A stretch of 51,780 bases of DNA, from assembly GCA_051656905.1 (NCBI GenBank), contig JBOFJQ010000025.1:1-51780 (forward strand), read 5' to 3'. The notes beneath the pieces are model-generated. The model had not been told where the DNA came from and did not search any database. It saw nothing but the letters and a program-made list of their open reading frames with translations. Below, one piece after another: positions 44,111 to 51,656 of this stretch. Position 1 is the first letter of the stretch; each line of letters opens with the position of its first letter. A program made the translations under genes and the position numbers. Source of the DNA: JAGNZR01 sp051656905 (lineage in GTDB: Bacteria; Fusobacteriota; Fusobacteriia; Fusobacteriales; Fusobacteriaceae).

Positions 44111-44177
44111 GAAAATCCTCCTATATAAATTTTAATTTTTAGACGAATATAATTTTATTATATTTACGAAAGCTCAA

Positions 44178-44207
44178 AAAAAAAGATAAGTTTAAACTTA
44201 TCTTTTT
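44178..44207 (-). terminator. Terminator at the end of the thioesterase gene
   Basis: A perfect palindrome (AAAAAGATAAGTTT and its complement) overlaps the thioesterase stop codon at 44198 and, read on the minus strand, ends in a long T-run. It separates this unit from uraA. Confidence 0.85.
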
Positions 44208-44575
44208 ATATTTTCTAAGAATTTCTTTTTGTTAATGATATATCTAGAGTGTTCTCCTTCTCCAACTAATGTATCCATATAAAAAACTTGAACAGAGAAA
44301 TTTAATTTTTTACCCTCTATAGAAGTAAGAGTAGCAACACAACTTAGTTTGTCTCCAACTAAATTAGCCTTTAAATGCTTTGCATTTATAGAGATTCCAA
44401 CAGTTGAACTCTCCTCATCAAGTTCAGGTTGAACAAGTTGAAATGCAGCATTTTCCATAAAAGCAATTAACATGGGAGTCGAAAAAACGTCTAATGTTCC
44501 AGAAGCAACTTTTGAAGCAGTTTCGTTTTCGTTCACTATTTTTTCTAAAGTTAAAGATATACCTTCTTTTAACAT
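44198..44575 (-). CDS. Hot-dog thioesterase, FlK-like
   Basis: 125-residue single hot-dog-fold protein of the fluoroacetyl-CoA-specific thioesterase-like family. Seen: 'FSTPMLIAFMENAAFQLVQPELDEESSTVGISINAKHLKANLVGDKL' (residues about 32-80), with the Thr/Ser, Glu and His positions of the FlK catalytic triad ('STP', 'ME', 'KH'). Real substrates of most homologues are unknown acyl-CoAs; fluoroacetate chemistry should not be assumed. Shares a unit with thiN (57-nt gap) and the nuclease-like gene. Confidence 0.88.
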   Translation of the reverse strand: MLKEGISLTLEKIVNENETASKVASGTLDVFSTPMLIAFMENAAFQLVQPELDEESSTVGISINAKHLKANLVGDKLSCVATLTSIEGKKLNFSVQVFYMDTLVGEGEHSRYIINKKKFLENIKR

Positions 44576-44632
44576 AAAAGCCTCCTTGGTATTATAAAAT
44601 AAAAATTCACTTTGATAATTCTATAACAATAT

Positions 44633-45283
44633 TCAAAGGTTGTCAATAGAAAACTCTTTTATACCTATTAAGTAGCCTTTTGAATATGATATAAGAGCAG
44701 GGTTATTACTAATGATGTTACTCATACAAATAGATGAACCTAAAATAAGTTTGTGATTTAGTAAAGGATACTTAAATCCTTCTAAAGTTAGAGATTCAAC
44801 ATCTGAACTAAAGGGGATAAAAGAGACAGTTATCCCTTTTAAATCAGTTAAAGTATGTTTTTTATTTACAAAGAAAATTTCTTCTTTTTCTGTTAAAAAA
44901 ATTGTATTTTGATATTTTATAATAAAGGAAAGATTGGTCAATGTATGAGACAGTCTTCCTCCTAGCCCACCTATTATAATAATTTTTTCATAATTTTTTT
45001 TATAGATAGATTCTATTATAAGTTCACCATCTGTAAAATCTTTATCTTTATTAAATTGAATAATAGGGATTTTATTATCTTTTAAATTTTTTATATCATC
45101 ATTATTGATGGAATCTAAATCTCCCCATACTTCTGAAGGGGAAATATTTAAAGTTTTACAGTGATTGTAACCCCCATCAGCACAAAAAAAATCACCAGGA
45201 TTATTTTTTATATAATTTTCATAGAAGGAAGCCTCTCCCATTAAATCTCCATTTAAAAAGATATAAGCAATATTTTTTTTCAT
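44633..45283 (-). CDS. thiN: Thiamine diphosphokinase
   Basis: 216-residue thiamine pyrophosphokinase (ATP + thiamine to thiamine diphosphate). Seen: 'CADGGYNHCKTLNISPSEVWGDLDSI' (residues about 34-59), 'FNKDKDFTDGELIIE', and 'IIGGLGGRLSHTLTNLSFI'. Length is typical for the bacterial family. Thiamine diphosphate is the cofactor of Dxs encoded in this window. Lies 21 nt after the nuclease-like gene on the same strand. No thiamine riboswitch is seen before it. Confidence 0.93.
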   Translation of the reverse strand: MKKNIAYIFLNGDLMGEASFYENYIKNNPGDFFCADGGYNHCKTLNISPSEVWGDLDSINNDDIKNLKDNKIPIIQFNKDKDFTDGELIIESIYKKNYEKIIIIGGLGGRLSHTLTNLSFIIKYQNTIFLTEKEEIFFVNKKHTLTDLKGITVSFIPFSSDVESLTLEGFKYPLLNHKLILGSSICMSNIISNNPALISYSKGYLIGIKEFSIDNL

Positions 45284-45304
45284 AGTATTTACTCCTTTTC
45301 AAAA

Positions 45305-46147
45305 TTAGTCATCATCATTTCCTCCACAAGATACTTCTATAAATATAGGCAGATGATCAGAAATTAATTTTTTCGCATATTCAAAGTGATTATTTGTAAA
45401 GTCATAAACTCCACTTACTCCTGTAAACTCCTCTGTATAAATTTTAGAAAGAAACATATTATCATAAGAATTAACAAGATTTTTTGCTCCAATTGTCGTG
45501 AGTAGACTTGGATCTAAGGCATAAATAACCTTATCTTTATTTTTGATTGTTAATGGGGAAAAAGATTTGTTGTTAGCAGTAAGATTGAAATCACCAGCAA
45601 TAATAACATCGTTTTCATTAGGATCTAAATTTTGAAAGTATTCATAAACTTCATTTAGATAGAAAGCTTCAGCTTGTCTGTAACTTTTATTTTTCCCATA
45701 AATAGAGTGCATTAGTACCAATGTAAAATCAAAATTCTGAATTTTAAAAGTAGCTCCAAATGGGGGTCTAATAAATAAGTCAGAAGAGTCATTGAAAAAT
45801 CCAGCCTCTTCTATAAGAGAAACAGTACTAGTTTTCCATACAAAAGCATAAAACTCTTTATAGCTATCTGTTCCCACAGAATAAGGTGAGATAAGATAGT
45901 CCCATTTCTCTTTTGATTCTTTTTCTAGAGCGTCAACAAGTTCTTCTACTCCTTGTTGATTCATAACTTCAACTAAGCCAATCAAAGGAAAATTATTTAA
46001 AATTTGAGCCATTCTAGCAAAATCTTTTTTGTTTTGCCCTAATCTTAAAGTATTAAAAGAAGCTATTAGATACTCTTCTGAAAAAACAGTATTAAATGAA
46101 AAAAATATAATTGTAAAAAATAGAATAAAAGTTTTTATAAGTTTCAT
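45305..46147 (-). CDS. Secreted DNase I-like endonuclease/exonuclease/phosphatase
   Basis: 280 residues: signal peptide (1-23, ending 'NTVFS/E') then one EEP domain. Seen: 'IASFNTLRLGQ' (Asn32), 'IGLVEVMNQQG' (Glu60), 'IIAGDFNLTA' (metal-binding Asp-Asn) and 'SDHLPIFI' (Asp-His), the classical catalytic set of DNase I-type enzymes. The signal sequence places it in the periplasm or outside. It could cut extracellular DNA or RNA, or be a phosphodiesterase; Cys is nearly absent. It is divergent from the pilin-secretin cluster. Confidence 0.88.
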   Translation of the reverse strand: MKLIKTFILFFTIIFFSFNTVFSEEYLIASFNTLRLGQNKKDFARMAQILNNFPLIGLVEVMNQQGVEELVDALEKESKEKWDYLISPYSVGTDSYKEFYAFVWKTSTVSLIEEAGFFNDSSDLFIRPPFGATFKIQNFDFTLVLMHSIYGKNKSYRQAEAFYLNEVYEYFQNLDPNENDVIIAGDFNLTANNKSFSPLTIKNKDKVIYALDPSLLTTIGAKNLVNSYDNMFLSKIYTEEFTGVSGVYDFTNNHFEYAKKLISDHLPIFIEVSCGGNDDD

Positions 46148-46202
46148 AAAAGGTCCTTTGTAGATATATATTTATGTAAATTGAAGATTTAAATTTATAT
46201 TT

Positions 46203-46211
46203 ATTATAACA
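46203..46211 (-). promoter_or_regulatory. Extended -10 promoter of the nuclease-thiN-thioesterase unit
   Basis: On the minus strand TGT then TATAAT (46208-46203), about 56 nt before the nuclease gene. The -35 position (TTTTAT) is weak. The 216-nt gap also carries TATAAT on the plus strand at 46294-46299, a candidate -10 for the pilin gene. Confidence 0.45.
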
Positions 46212-46293
46212 TTATATTTGAAAGTATAAAACCTTCATAAAACTTTATTTTAGAAATATAAGATAGCTTCAGAAAAACTACAGATTAGAAGAG

Positions 46294-46299
46294 TATAAT
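46294..46299 (+). promoter_or_regulatory. Candidate -10 box of the pilin-secretin cluster
   Basis: TATAAT about 65 nt before the pilin start; no convincing -35 box upstream. The pilin gene itself has a strong AGGGGGAG ribosome-binding site. Weak evidence, given the AT-rich background. Confidence 0.35.
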
Positions 46300-46363
46300 A
46301 TAAAAAGAAAAGTTAAGGTTTGGAAAATTAAAATATCTATTAATAAAATAAGGGGGAGATTTT

Positions 46364-46948
46364 ATGAGAAATAAAGAAAAGGGATTTACTTTAATAGAAC
46401 TAGTGGTTGTAGTGGCAATTATTAGTATTTTAGCAGCGCTAATAACACCTAAAGTTAGACTGAGTTTATTAAAAGCAAAAGATGTAAAAATAGAGGTAAC
46501 TTTAGAGACTTTAAGGACAGCTTCAAATCTATATTTTGCTGAAAAAAATAGAATTCTAGGAAGTGAAAATTTAGCGACAGGATCAGGAGTAGCAAAGGGA
46601 ACTGTTACAGGTTATATACCTTATGGAATGACAAAAGCTAGCTATCCTTTAACTCTAGCCCATTTGAAATTATTAGTTAATAAAAAATATTTAGATAAAG
46701 GTGCTTTGAGAATGTACGTGGGGAAGATAGATGCAACAACAATAAAAGGAGTGCCAGGAGTCAACATATTAGGAACTAATTGTGACAATATGGAGTTAAA
46801 AGATAACGCTGTATTATCAACAAAAGAAGTAACATACATTTTTGATGAGGATGAGATAGGTATAAGCTTATGGGATGGATTAGAACTTAATCCGAAAGAG
46901 GGAGAGGGCCGTGTTGACAGTAGTTGTCAGGTTTGGAATATTAAGTAA
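46364..46948 (+). CDS. Type IV pilin-like / pseudopilin protein
   Basis: 194-residue prepilin. Seen: type III signal peptide 'MRNKEKG|FTLIELVVVVAIISILAALITP'; cleavage after Gly7 would leave Phe1 with the conserved Glu5 (Glu12 of the precursor), then a hydrophobic helix. The C-terminal domain has two cysteines (Cys140 and Cys188) that could close a disulfide loop. The protein is larger than a GspG and similar to a major or minor pilin. Processing peptidase, ATPase and inner-membrane proteins are not in the window. The next gene overlaps its 3' end by 38 nt. Confidence 0.88.
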   Translation: MRNKEKGFTLIELVVVVAIISILAALITPKVRLSLLKAKDVKIEVTLETLRTASNLYFAEKNRILGSENLATGSGVAKGTVTGYIPYGMTKASYPLTLAHLKLLVNKKYLDKGALRMYVGKIDATTIKGVPGVNILGTNCDNMELKDNAVLSTKEVTYIFDEDEIGISLWDGLELNPKEGEGRVDSSCQVWNIK

Positions 46949-47291
46949 ACTAATAATATTGTTTTTATTTTTAAGTTTTAAATACTCTTTTCCTAATAAA
47001 AGTACAGATTATGAAAAGGAAGAAAAATATGAGGAATCACTGGAAAATATAAAGTTTATAAGTATAGAGAAAAGTGATTCGTTATTAATGATATCTAAAG
47101 TAAGAGTTTTAAGTGTAAATGGAAATCTATATGGTGTCATTATTTTTGATGATGGGAAAAAATATATTATAAAAAGAGAAAAAGAGATAGAAATTAATAA
47201 AAATAAATATAAAGTTAGAATATTTAATGAAAAAATAATAGAAATAGAGAATAGTGAAAAGCAAATATCTTATATAAAAGTGGCAAAATAG
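46911..47291 (+). CDS. Small exported protein of the pilin-secretin cluster (PilP/GspC-like position)
   Basis: 126 residues. Seen: hydrophobic segment (residues about 11-24) after a short N-terminus, probably a signal anchor, then a charged linker and a small beta-rich domain (about 50-126) with repeating 'VRVLSVNGNLYGVIIFDDGKKYIIK' and 'NKYKVRIFNEKIIEIE'. Inner-membrane pilotins or clamp proteins that bridge to secretins (PilP, GspC) have this size and a beta domain of this kind, and it lies directly before the secretin gene. Start may be GTG 46911 or TTG 46914 after GGAGAGG. Assignment is from context. Confidence 0.6.
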   Translation: MLTVVVRFGILSKLIILFLFLSFKYSFPNKSTDYEKEEKYEESLENIKFISIEKSDSLLMISKVRVLSVNGNLYGVIIFDDGKKYIIKREKEIEINKNKYKVRIFNEKIIEIENSEKQISYIKVAK

Positions 47292-47313
47292 AAGTGTTTT
47301 TAGGAGTTGATAA

Positions 47314-49023
47314 ATGAAAATCGTAAATTTTTTAAAGATACTTACTATATATATTCTTTTTAATTTTCAAGTAATTGGTAATGATATAGAAAGAATCAAA
47401 TTTAAAGAATCACTGAATTTTAAAGGTGTAGAGCTTAGTGAAGTTGTTGCAATCTTATCTGAAGAAACAGGCATAACAATTTTGGTAGATGAGAAAATAA
47501 AGGGTAGAACTATAGATTTATATTTTTTGAAAGATGAAAGTTTAGGAAGAGTTTTAAATTTAATATCCAGTACAAATAGCTTGAAACTGAATAAGATAAG
47601 TGGAGATACTTATATTTATCAAGAGGGAGATATAATAAGTAATTCATTATCAGGAGTTATTAAAATGTCAGGATATAATACTGGGATAGATGGAGTGAAG
47701 ATTTCAGTATTAAATAGTGGAGTAATAGAAACATTTTCATCTTATGGTGGAAAGTATATAGTAAATAACCTTTTGCCAGGATCATATATAGTAAAATTTG
47801 AAAAAGAGGGGTTTTATACTGAGGGTGAATTCGTAAATATAGATGATAAAGAAAAGATAAAAAAATTAGATTTAGTCTTGGTAAAAAATGGTGATAAAAT
47901 AGTCTCTTTTAACGAAAAAATAGAGAATGATAAAGCATTAACTTCTAGAACCCATATAGAAAGTGACGAAAAAGTAACTGAAAAAATAACTTTAATTCAT
48001 GTTAATTCAGATGAGGTAAAAAAAATACTAGATTCAACTCTTAATTCAGAGGTAACAGTTTCTTCTTTTACAAAGTTAAATATTTTACTTATTAAAGGGG
48101 AAGCCAATATAGTAAGAGTAGCAAGGGAGATAGTTAGAGATATGGATATTCAAATGAAGCAAGTAAGAATAGCAGCTCAAACCTTAGAAATAACAGATAA
48201 CCTTTTTGAAAATTTAGGTTTTTCATGGGCTTATCAAAATGGAAGTTTAAAGGACTTACCAAAGACTATGCAACTTCCAGGGCAATCCCAAAATTCAAAT
48301 TCTACTATAGATTCTAATGGAAAAAGTATAGGAATTTTAAATGAAAAAGTTGGAGATGGATTAGGTTCTACAATTAAATTTATAAAATTTTTTAATAATA
48401 AGAATGAATTTTTAAATTTTTCAATAAATTTATTACAAGGAACAACAGATGCATTGGTTAGTGCAATTCCGTCAATAATAGTTTTAAATGGAGAAACAGG
48501 AAAATTTGATATAACAGAGGAAACCTTGGTATCTTATAAAACAACGAGTGTTAATACCGGCAATGAAAGTCAAGTTAATACAGAGCCTATTACAGGAAAT
48601 GCGGGAATAATATTAGAGGTAACACCAATAATAAAAATTGATAATTCAATTCTTTTGAAGATAGATGTAGAGGTCAGTAATTTTATTGGAAATTCATCCA
48701 CAATAACTTCTAAGGGTGGCTATAATCCCAAAGTTACTAGAAAACTATCTACAACAGTAAAAATAAATGATAAAGACACTATTTTTATAGGGGGAATGAA
48801 AAGTGCCAGTAGCAGTGCTTACAAAAGTCAGGTACCTTTTTTTGCAGATCTACCAATAATAGGAACTCTGTTTAAGAGTAAAGGGGTAACTAATAATATA
48901 AAAGATTTATATATAAAATTAAAAGTAGATATAGTAGATAGTGAAGAAGCAAAACAAGAAGTCAATTATTCACAGTTCAAAATGATGGAGATTCATGATA
49001 AAAATTATGGAAAAATATTTTAA
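47314..49023 (+). CDS. Secretin (PilQ/GspD family) with an inserted beta-sandwich domain
   Basis: 569-residue outer-membrane secretin. Seen: signal peptide (residues about 1-22), N0/STN-like domain (27-105, 'NFKGVELSEVVAILSEETGITILVDEKI'), then a carboxypeptidase-regulatory-like segment (about 111-190, 'LSGVIKMSG...GKYIVNNLLPGSYIVKFEKEGFYTEG'). An N1/N3-type domain (222-280, 'LIHVNSDEVKKILDSTLNS') and the conserved secretin core follow ('VRIAAQTLEITDNLFENLGFSW', 'ETGKFDITEETLVSYKT', 'GIILEVTPII', 'VPFFADLPIIGTLFKSK'). It forms the exit ring for a type IV pilus or type II-like apparatus. Normal start at ATG 47314. Confidence 0.9.
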   Translation: MKIVNFLKILTIYILFNFQVIGNDIERIKFKESLNFKGVELSEVVAILSEETGITILVDEKIKGRTIDLYFLKDESLGRVLNLISSTNSLKLNKISGDTYIYQEGDIISNSLSGVIKMSGYNTGIDGVKISVLNSGVIETFSSYGGKYIVNNLLPGSYIVKFEKEGFYTEGEFVNIDDKEKIKKLDLVLVKNGDKIVSFNEKIENDKALTSRTHIESDEKVTEKITLIHVNSDEVKKILDSTLNSEVTVSSFTKLNILLIKGEANIVRVAREIVRDMDIQMKQVRIAAQTLEITDNLFENLGFSWAYQNGSLKDLPKTMQLPGQSQNSNSTIDSNGKSIGILNEKVGDGLGSTIKFIKFFNNKNEFLNFSINLLQGTTDALVSAIPSIIVLNGETGKFDITEETLVSYKTTSVNTGNESQVNTEPITGNAGIILEVTPIIKIDNSILLKIDVEVSNFIGNSSTITSKGGYNPKVTRKLSTTVKINDKDTIFIGGMKSASSSAYKSQVPFFADLPIIGTLFKSKGVTNNIKDLYIKLKVDIVDSEEAKQEVNYSQFKMMEIHDKNYGKIF

Positions 49024-49093
49024 AATATAAAAAAAAGCTAGAAGTAAAAGATAAATAATAGTTTTAAACAATGCTACAAAGTCTGTATTTATA

Positions 49094-49102
49094 TGGTATA
49101 AT
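49094..49102 (+). promoter_or_regulatory. Extended -10 promoter of aroC
   Basis: TGG then TATAAT (49097-49102) in the 151-nt gap after the secretin gene, about 72 nt before aroC. No good -35 box. The leader between it and aroC is a run of A/T repeats (near 49106-49140) with no hairpin terminator. Confidence 0.5.
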
Positions 49103-49174
49103 TTTGTAAATAATAAAAATATAAAATATAAAAATATAAGTAGCAATAATAACGATTAAGGTAAGGTAAAGATT

Positions 49175-50182
49175 ATGAATAGTTTCGGAAGTATATTTAA
49201 AGTTGGTATTTACGGAGAGTCTCATGGTGCTGGAGTAGGAGTAGTTATTGATGCAGTTCAGCCAGGTGTTGAAATTCTTGAAGAGGAATTAGTTGCACAA
49301 TTGAATAAAAGAAAAAGTGGTGCAGTGGGAACAACAAAAAGATTAGAGCAAGATAAACCTATAATTTTATCTGGAGTATATCAAGGTCATACCACAGGGG
49401 CCCCTATCAATATATTTTTTGAAAATAGTAATACTAATTCAAAAGTATATTCAGATTTTAAGAACCATCCAAGACCAGGGCATGCAGATTTCACATCTAC
49501 GTGCAAATATTTAGGGTATAATGATCTAAGAGGAAGTGGACATTTTTCAGGTAGACTAACAGTGGGAATAGTTGCAGCTGGATATGTTGCAAAAAAAATA
49601 TTAGAAAAAAATTGTGAAAGGATAGGTTATAATACAGAAATAGTAGAACTAGGGGATAAACACCTTAAAAATATGGTACAGGGTGAGATAGATAATTATC
49701 TTTTAAAATTACAAAATGATGGAGACTCAGTAGGTGGAGTTATAAAATGTGAGATAAAAAACCTGCCAATAGGATTAGGAGAACCATTTTTTGATTCAGT
49801 AGAATCTTTAATAGCACATGGTATTTTTTCTATTCCTGGAGTAAAAGGCATTGAATTTGGTAGTGGGTTTAAAGGGTGTAAAATGGTAGGAAGCAAATTT
49901 AATGATGTATTTATAAATGAGAGTGGAGAGACATTAACTAACAATAATGGTGGAATAAACGGTGGAATTACTAACGGTAATACTCTAGTTTTTAATGTTG
50001 CAATAAAGCCTACTTCAAGTATATTGAAGGCACAAAAAACTTTTAATTTCCAAAGTCTAGAGATGGAAGAGCTAAAAGTACAAGGGCGTCATGACGCAGC
50101 ATTTATACTAAGAGTTCCTGTTATTATAGAGTCAATTGTTGCTATTGTTTTAGCAGATTTAGTGTTAAGGGGGAAAAGATGA
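49175..50182 (+). CDS. aroC: Chorismate synthase
   Basis: 335-residue FMN-dependent enzyme converting EPSP to chorismate, last step of the shikimate pathway. Seen: 'FGSIFKVGIYGESHGAGVGVVIDAVQPG' (residues 4-31), 'RPGHADFTSTCKYLGYNDLRGSGHFSGRLT', 'SVGGVIKCEI', 'SIPGVKGIEFGSGFKG', 'NNNGGINGGITNGNTLVFNVAIKPT' and 'GRHDAAFILRVPVI'. Length is slightly below the usual 360-390. The stop overlaps the next gene's ATG (ATGA). Confidence 0.96.
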   Translation: MNSFGSIFKVGIYGESHGAGVGVVIDAVQPGVEILEEELVAQLNKRKSGAVGTTKRLEQDKPIILSGVYQGHTTGAPINIFFENSNTNSKVYSDFKNHPRPGHADFTSTCKYLGYNDLRGSGHFSGRLTVGIVAAGYVAKKILEKNCERIGYNTEIVELGDKHLKNMVQGEIDNYLLKLQNDGDSVGGVIKCEIKNLPIGLGEPFFDSVESLIAHGIFSIPGVKGIEFGSGFKGCKMVGSKFNDVFINESGETLTNNNGGINGGITNGNTLVFNVAIKPTSSILKAQKTFNFQSLEMEELKVQGRHDAAFILRVPVIIESIVAIVLADLVLRGKR

Positions 50183-50664
50183 AAAGTTTAGATTATATAT
50201 CTTGGGATGAATATTTTATGGGGATTGCAATACTTTCTGGAAAAAGAAGTAAAGATCCAAATACTAAAGTTGGAGCATGCATAGTAAGCGATGAAAAAAA
50301 AATAGTAGGGGTAGGATATAATGGATTTCCACAAGGGTGTTCAGATGAAGAGTTTCCTTGGGGGAGAGAAGGAGAATTTTTAGAAACAAAATACCCTTAT
50401 GTTTGCCATGCTGAATTAAATGCTATTTTAAATAGTATAAAAACTACAAAAGGTTGCTCTATATATGTAGGGTTATTTCCTTGTAACGAATGTGCTAAAT
50501 CTATAATTCAATCTGGAATAAAAGAGATAGTTTATCTCTCTGATAAATATAATGGAACGGATTCTGATGTTGCTTCAAAAAAAATGTTAGATGCAGCAGG
50601 AGTTAAGTATAGAAAAATGGAAATAAAAAAAAGTGAAATATTATTAAATTATAATGAAAATTAA
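50179..50664 (+). CDS. dCMP deaminase-like protein (ComEB type)
   Basis: 161-residue zinc cytidine-deaminase-fold protein. Seen: 'SKDPNTKVGACIVSDEKKIVGVGYNGFPQG' (residues about 24-53), zinc ligands His77 with catalytic Glu79 ('VCHAELNAIL'), and Cys102/Cys105 ('FPCNECAK'). This is the dCMP deaminase pattern, making dUMP for thymidylate synthesis, and matches the late-competence-locus ComEB annotation. Regulatory-site residues for dCTP/dTTP are not evident. Overlaps aroC by 4 nt. Confidence 0.9.
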   Translation: MKSLDYISWDEYFMGIAILSGKRSKDPNTKVGACIVSDEKKIVGVGYNGFPQGCSDEEFPWGREGEFLETKYPYVCHAELNAILNSIKTTKGCSIYVGLFPCNECAKSIIQSGIKEIVYLSDKYNGTDSDVASKKMLDAAGVKYRKMEIKKSEILLNYNEN

Positions 50665-50713
50665 ATTTAAATTTAATAGAATTATATAATGTATTAGAGA
50701 AGGGGGAGGAGTC

Positions 50714-51493
50714 ATGGGATTAGCAGTTGCAATAATGACTTGTAATGAAGAGAAAAATTTAAAAAGGACACTAAGCTCTATTCATAAATTAGCAAATGAA
50801 ATAATTATAATAGATAGCGGTTCTACAGATAATACAGAAAGTATAGCGAAAGAATTTGGCGCTAAATTTTATACAGAGAAATGGAAAGGTTACGGGAAGC
50901 AGAGGAATAGTGCAATAGCTAAATGCACACAGGAATGGATACTTAATATAGATGCAGATGAAGAGGTTTCACCAGAATTATTTGATAATATAAAGAAAAT
51001 AGTTGAAGAACCAACCCCTGATACAGAAAAAGTATATGAAATAAATAGAGTTTCATTTTGTTTTGGGAAAAAATTAAAGCATGGAGGATGGGGAACATCT
51101 TATGCAATTAGACTTTTTACAAAGGATGGAGGGCATTTTAATGACAATACAGTTCATGAAGAGTTTGTAACTAGCATTTCAATTCAGAAATTAAAAGGGG
51201 ATTTATATCATCACTCGTATTTAACATTGGAAGATTATTTTTCGAAATTTAATAGATACACAACAGAGGGTGCTTTAGACTATTATAGAAAGGGAAAGAA
51301 AAGTTCTATATTTCAAATTGTTTTTAATCCTCTATATAAATTTATAAAGATGTATATAATCAGACTAGGTTTTTTAGATGGAATTGAGGGATTCGTAATA
51401 TCTGTAACTAGTGCTCTGTACTCAATGGTGAAATATTTTAAATTAAGAGAGATGTATTTAAATAATTCTTATAAAGATAAAATAAAATATTAA
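50714..51493 (+). CDS. Family 2 glycosyltransferase (WaaE/KdtX type)
   Basis: 259-residue GT-A enzyme. Seen: 'VAIMTCNEEKNLKRTLSSI' at the N-terminus, 'IIIDSGSTDNT' and the metal-binding Asp80-Ala-Asp82 ('LNIDADEEVS'), 'FGKKLKHGGWGTSYAIRLFTKDGGHF', 'HHSYLTLEDYFSKFNRYT' and a membrane-associated C-terminal part (about 205-245). This is typical of beta-glucosyltransferases adding to the LPS core or lipooligosaccharide, consistent with the LptD-like gene. A strong AGGGGGAGGAG precedes the ATG. Exact acceptor unknown. Confidence 0.87.
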   Translation: MGLAVAIMTCNEEKNLKRTLSSIHKLANEIIIIDSGSTDNTESIAKEFGAKFYTEKWKGYGKQRNSAIAKCTQEWILNIDADEEVSPELFDNIKKIVEEPTPDTEKVYEINRVSFCFGKKLKHGGWGTSYAIRLFTKDGGHFNDNTVHEEFVTSISIQKLKGDLYHHSYLTLEDYFSKFNRYTTEGALDYYRKGKKSSIFQIVFNPLYKFIKMYIIRLGFLDGIEGFVISVTSALYSMVKYFKLREMYLNNSYKDKIKY

Positions 51494-51496
51494 AAT

Positions 51497-51553
51497 AAAG
51501 TCTATTGAGACGCTGATATTAAAAATACAGTGTTTTCAATAGATTTTTTATTT
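51497..51553 (+). terminator. Terminator after the glycosyltransferase gene
   Basis: TCTATTGA (51502-51509) pairs perfectly with TCAATAGA (51536-51543); GACGCTG extends it against CAGTGTTT with one bulge. A run of T follows. The stem is long and somewhat imperfect. Confidence 0.7.
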
Positions 51554-51621
51554 TTATAAAAAAAAGAAAAGTATAAAGAGTATTTATTTTAAAAAAACTT
51601 AAAAATAAATCAAAAAAAGTG

Positions 51622-51650
51622 TTGACGAAAAATGTTCCCTATGGTAAGAT
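51622..51650 (+). promoter_or_regulatory. Strong promoter near the right edge
   Basis: TTGACG (51622-51627), exactly 17 nt, TAAGAT (51645-51650), preceded by A-runs that could act as an UP element. Expected start near 51657. The gene it serves lies mostly outside the window. Confidence 0.75.
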
Positions 51651-51656
51651 AATTCT

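Noticed and set aside
43827..44135. 102-residue plus-strand frame opposite uraA
   Set aside because: It is a shadow of the conserved uraA N-terminus; no ribosome-binding site and no family features.
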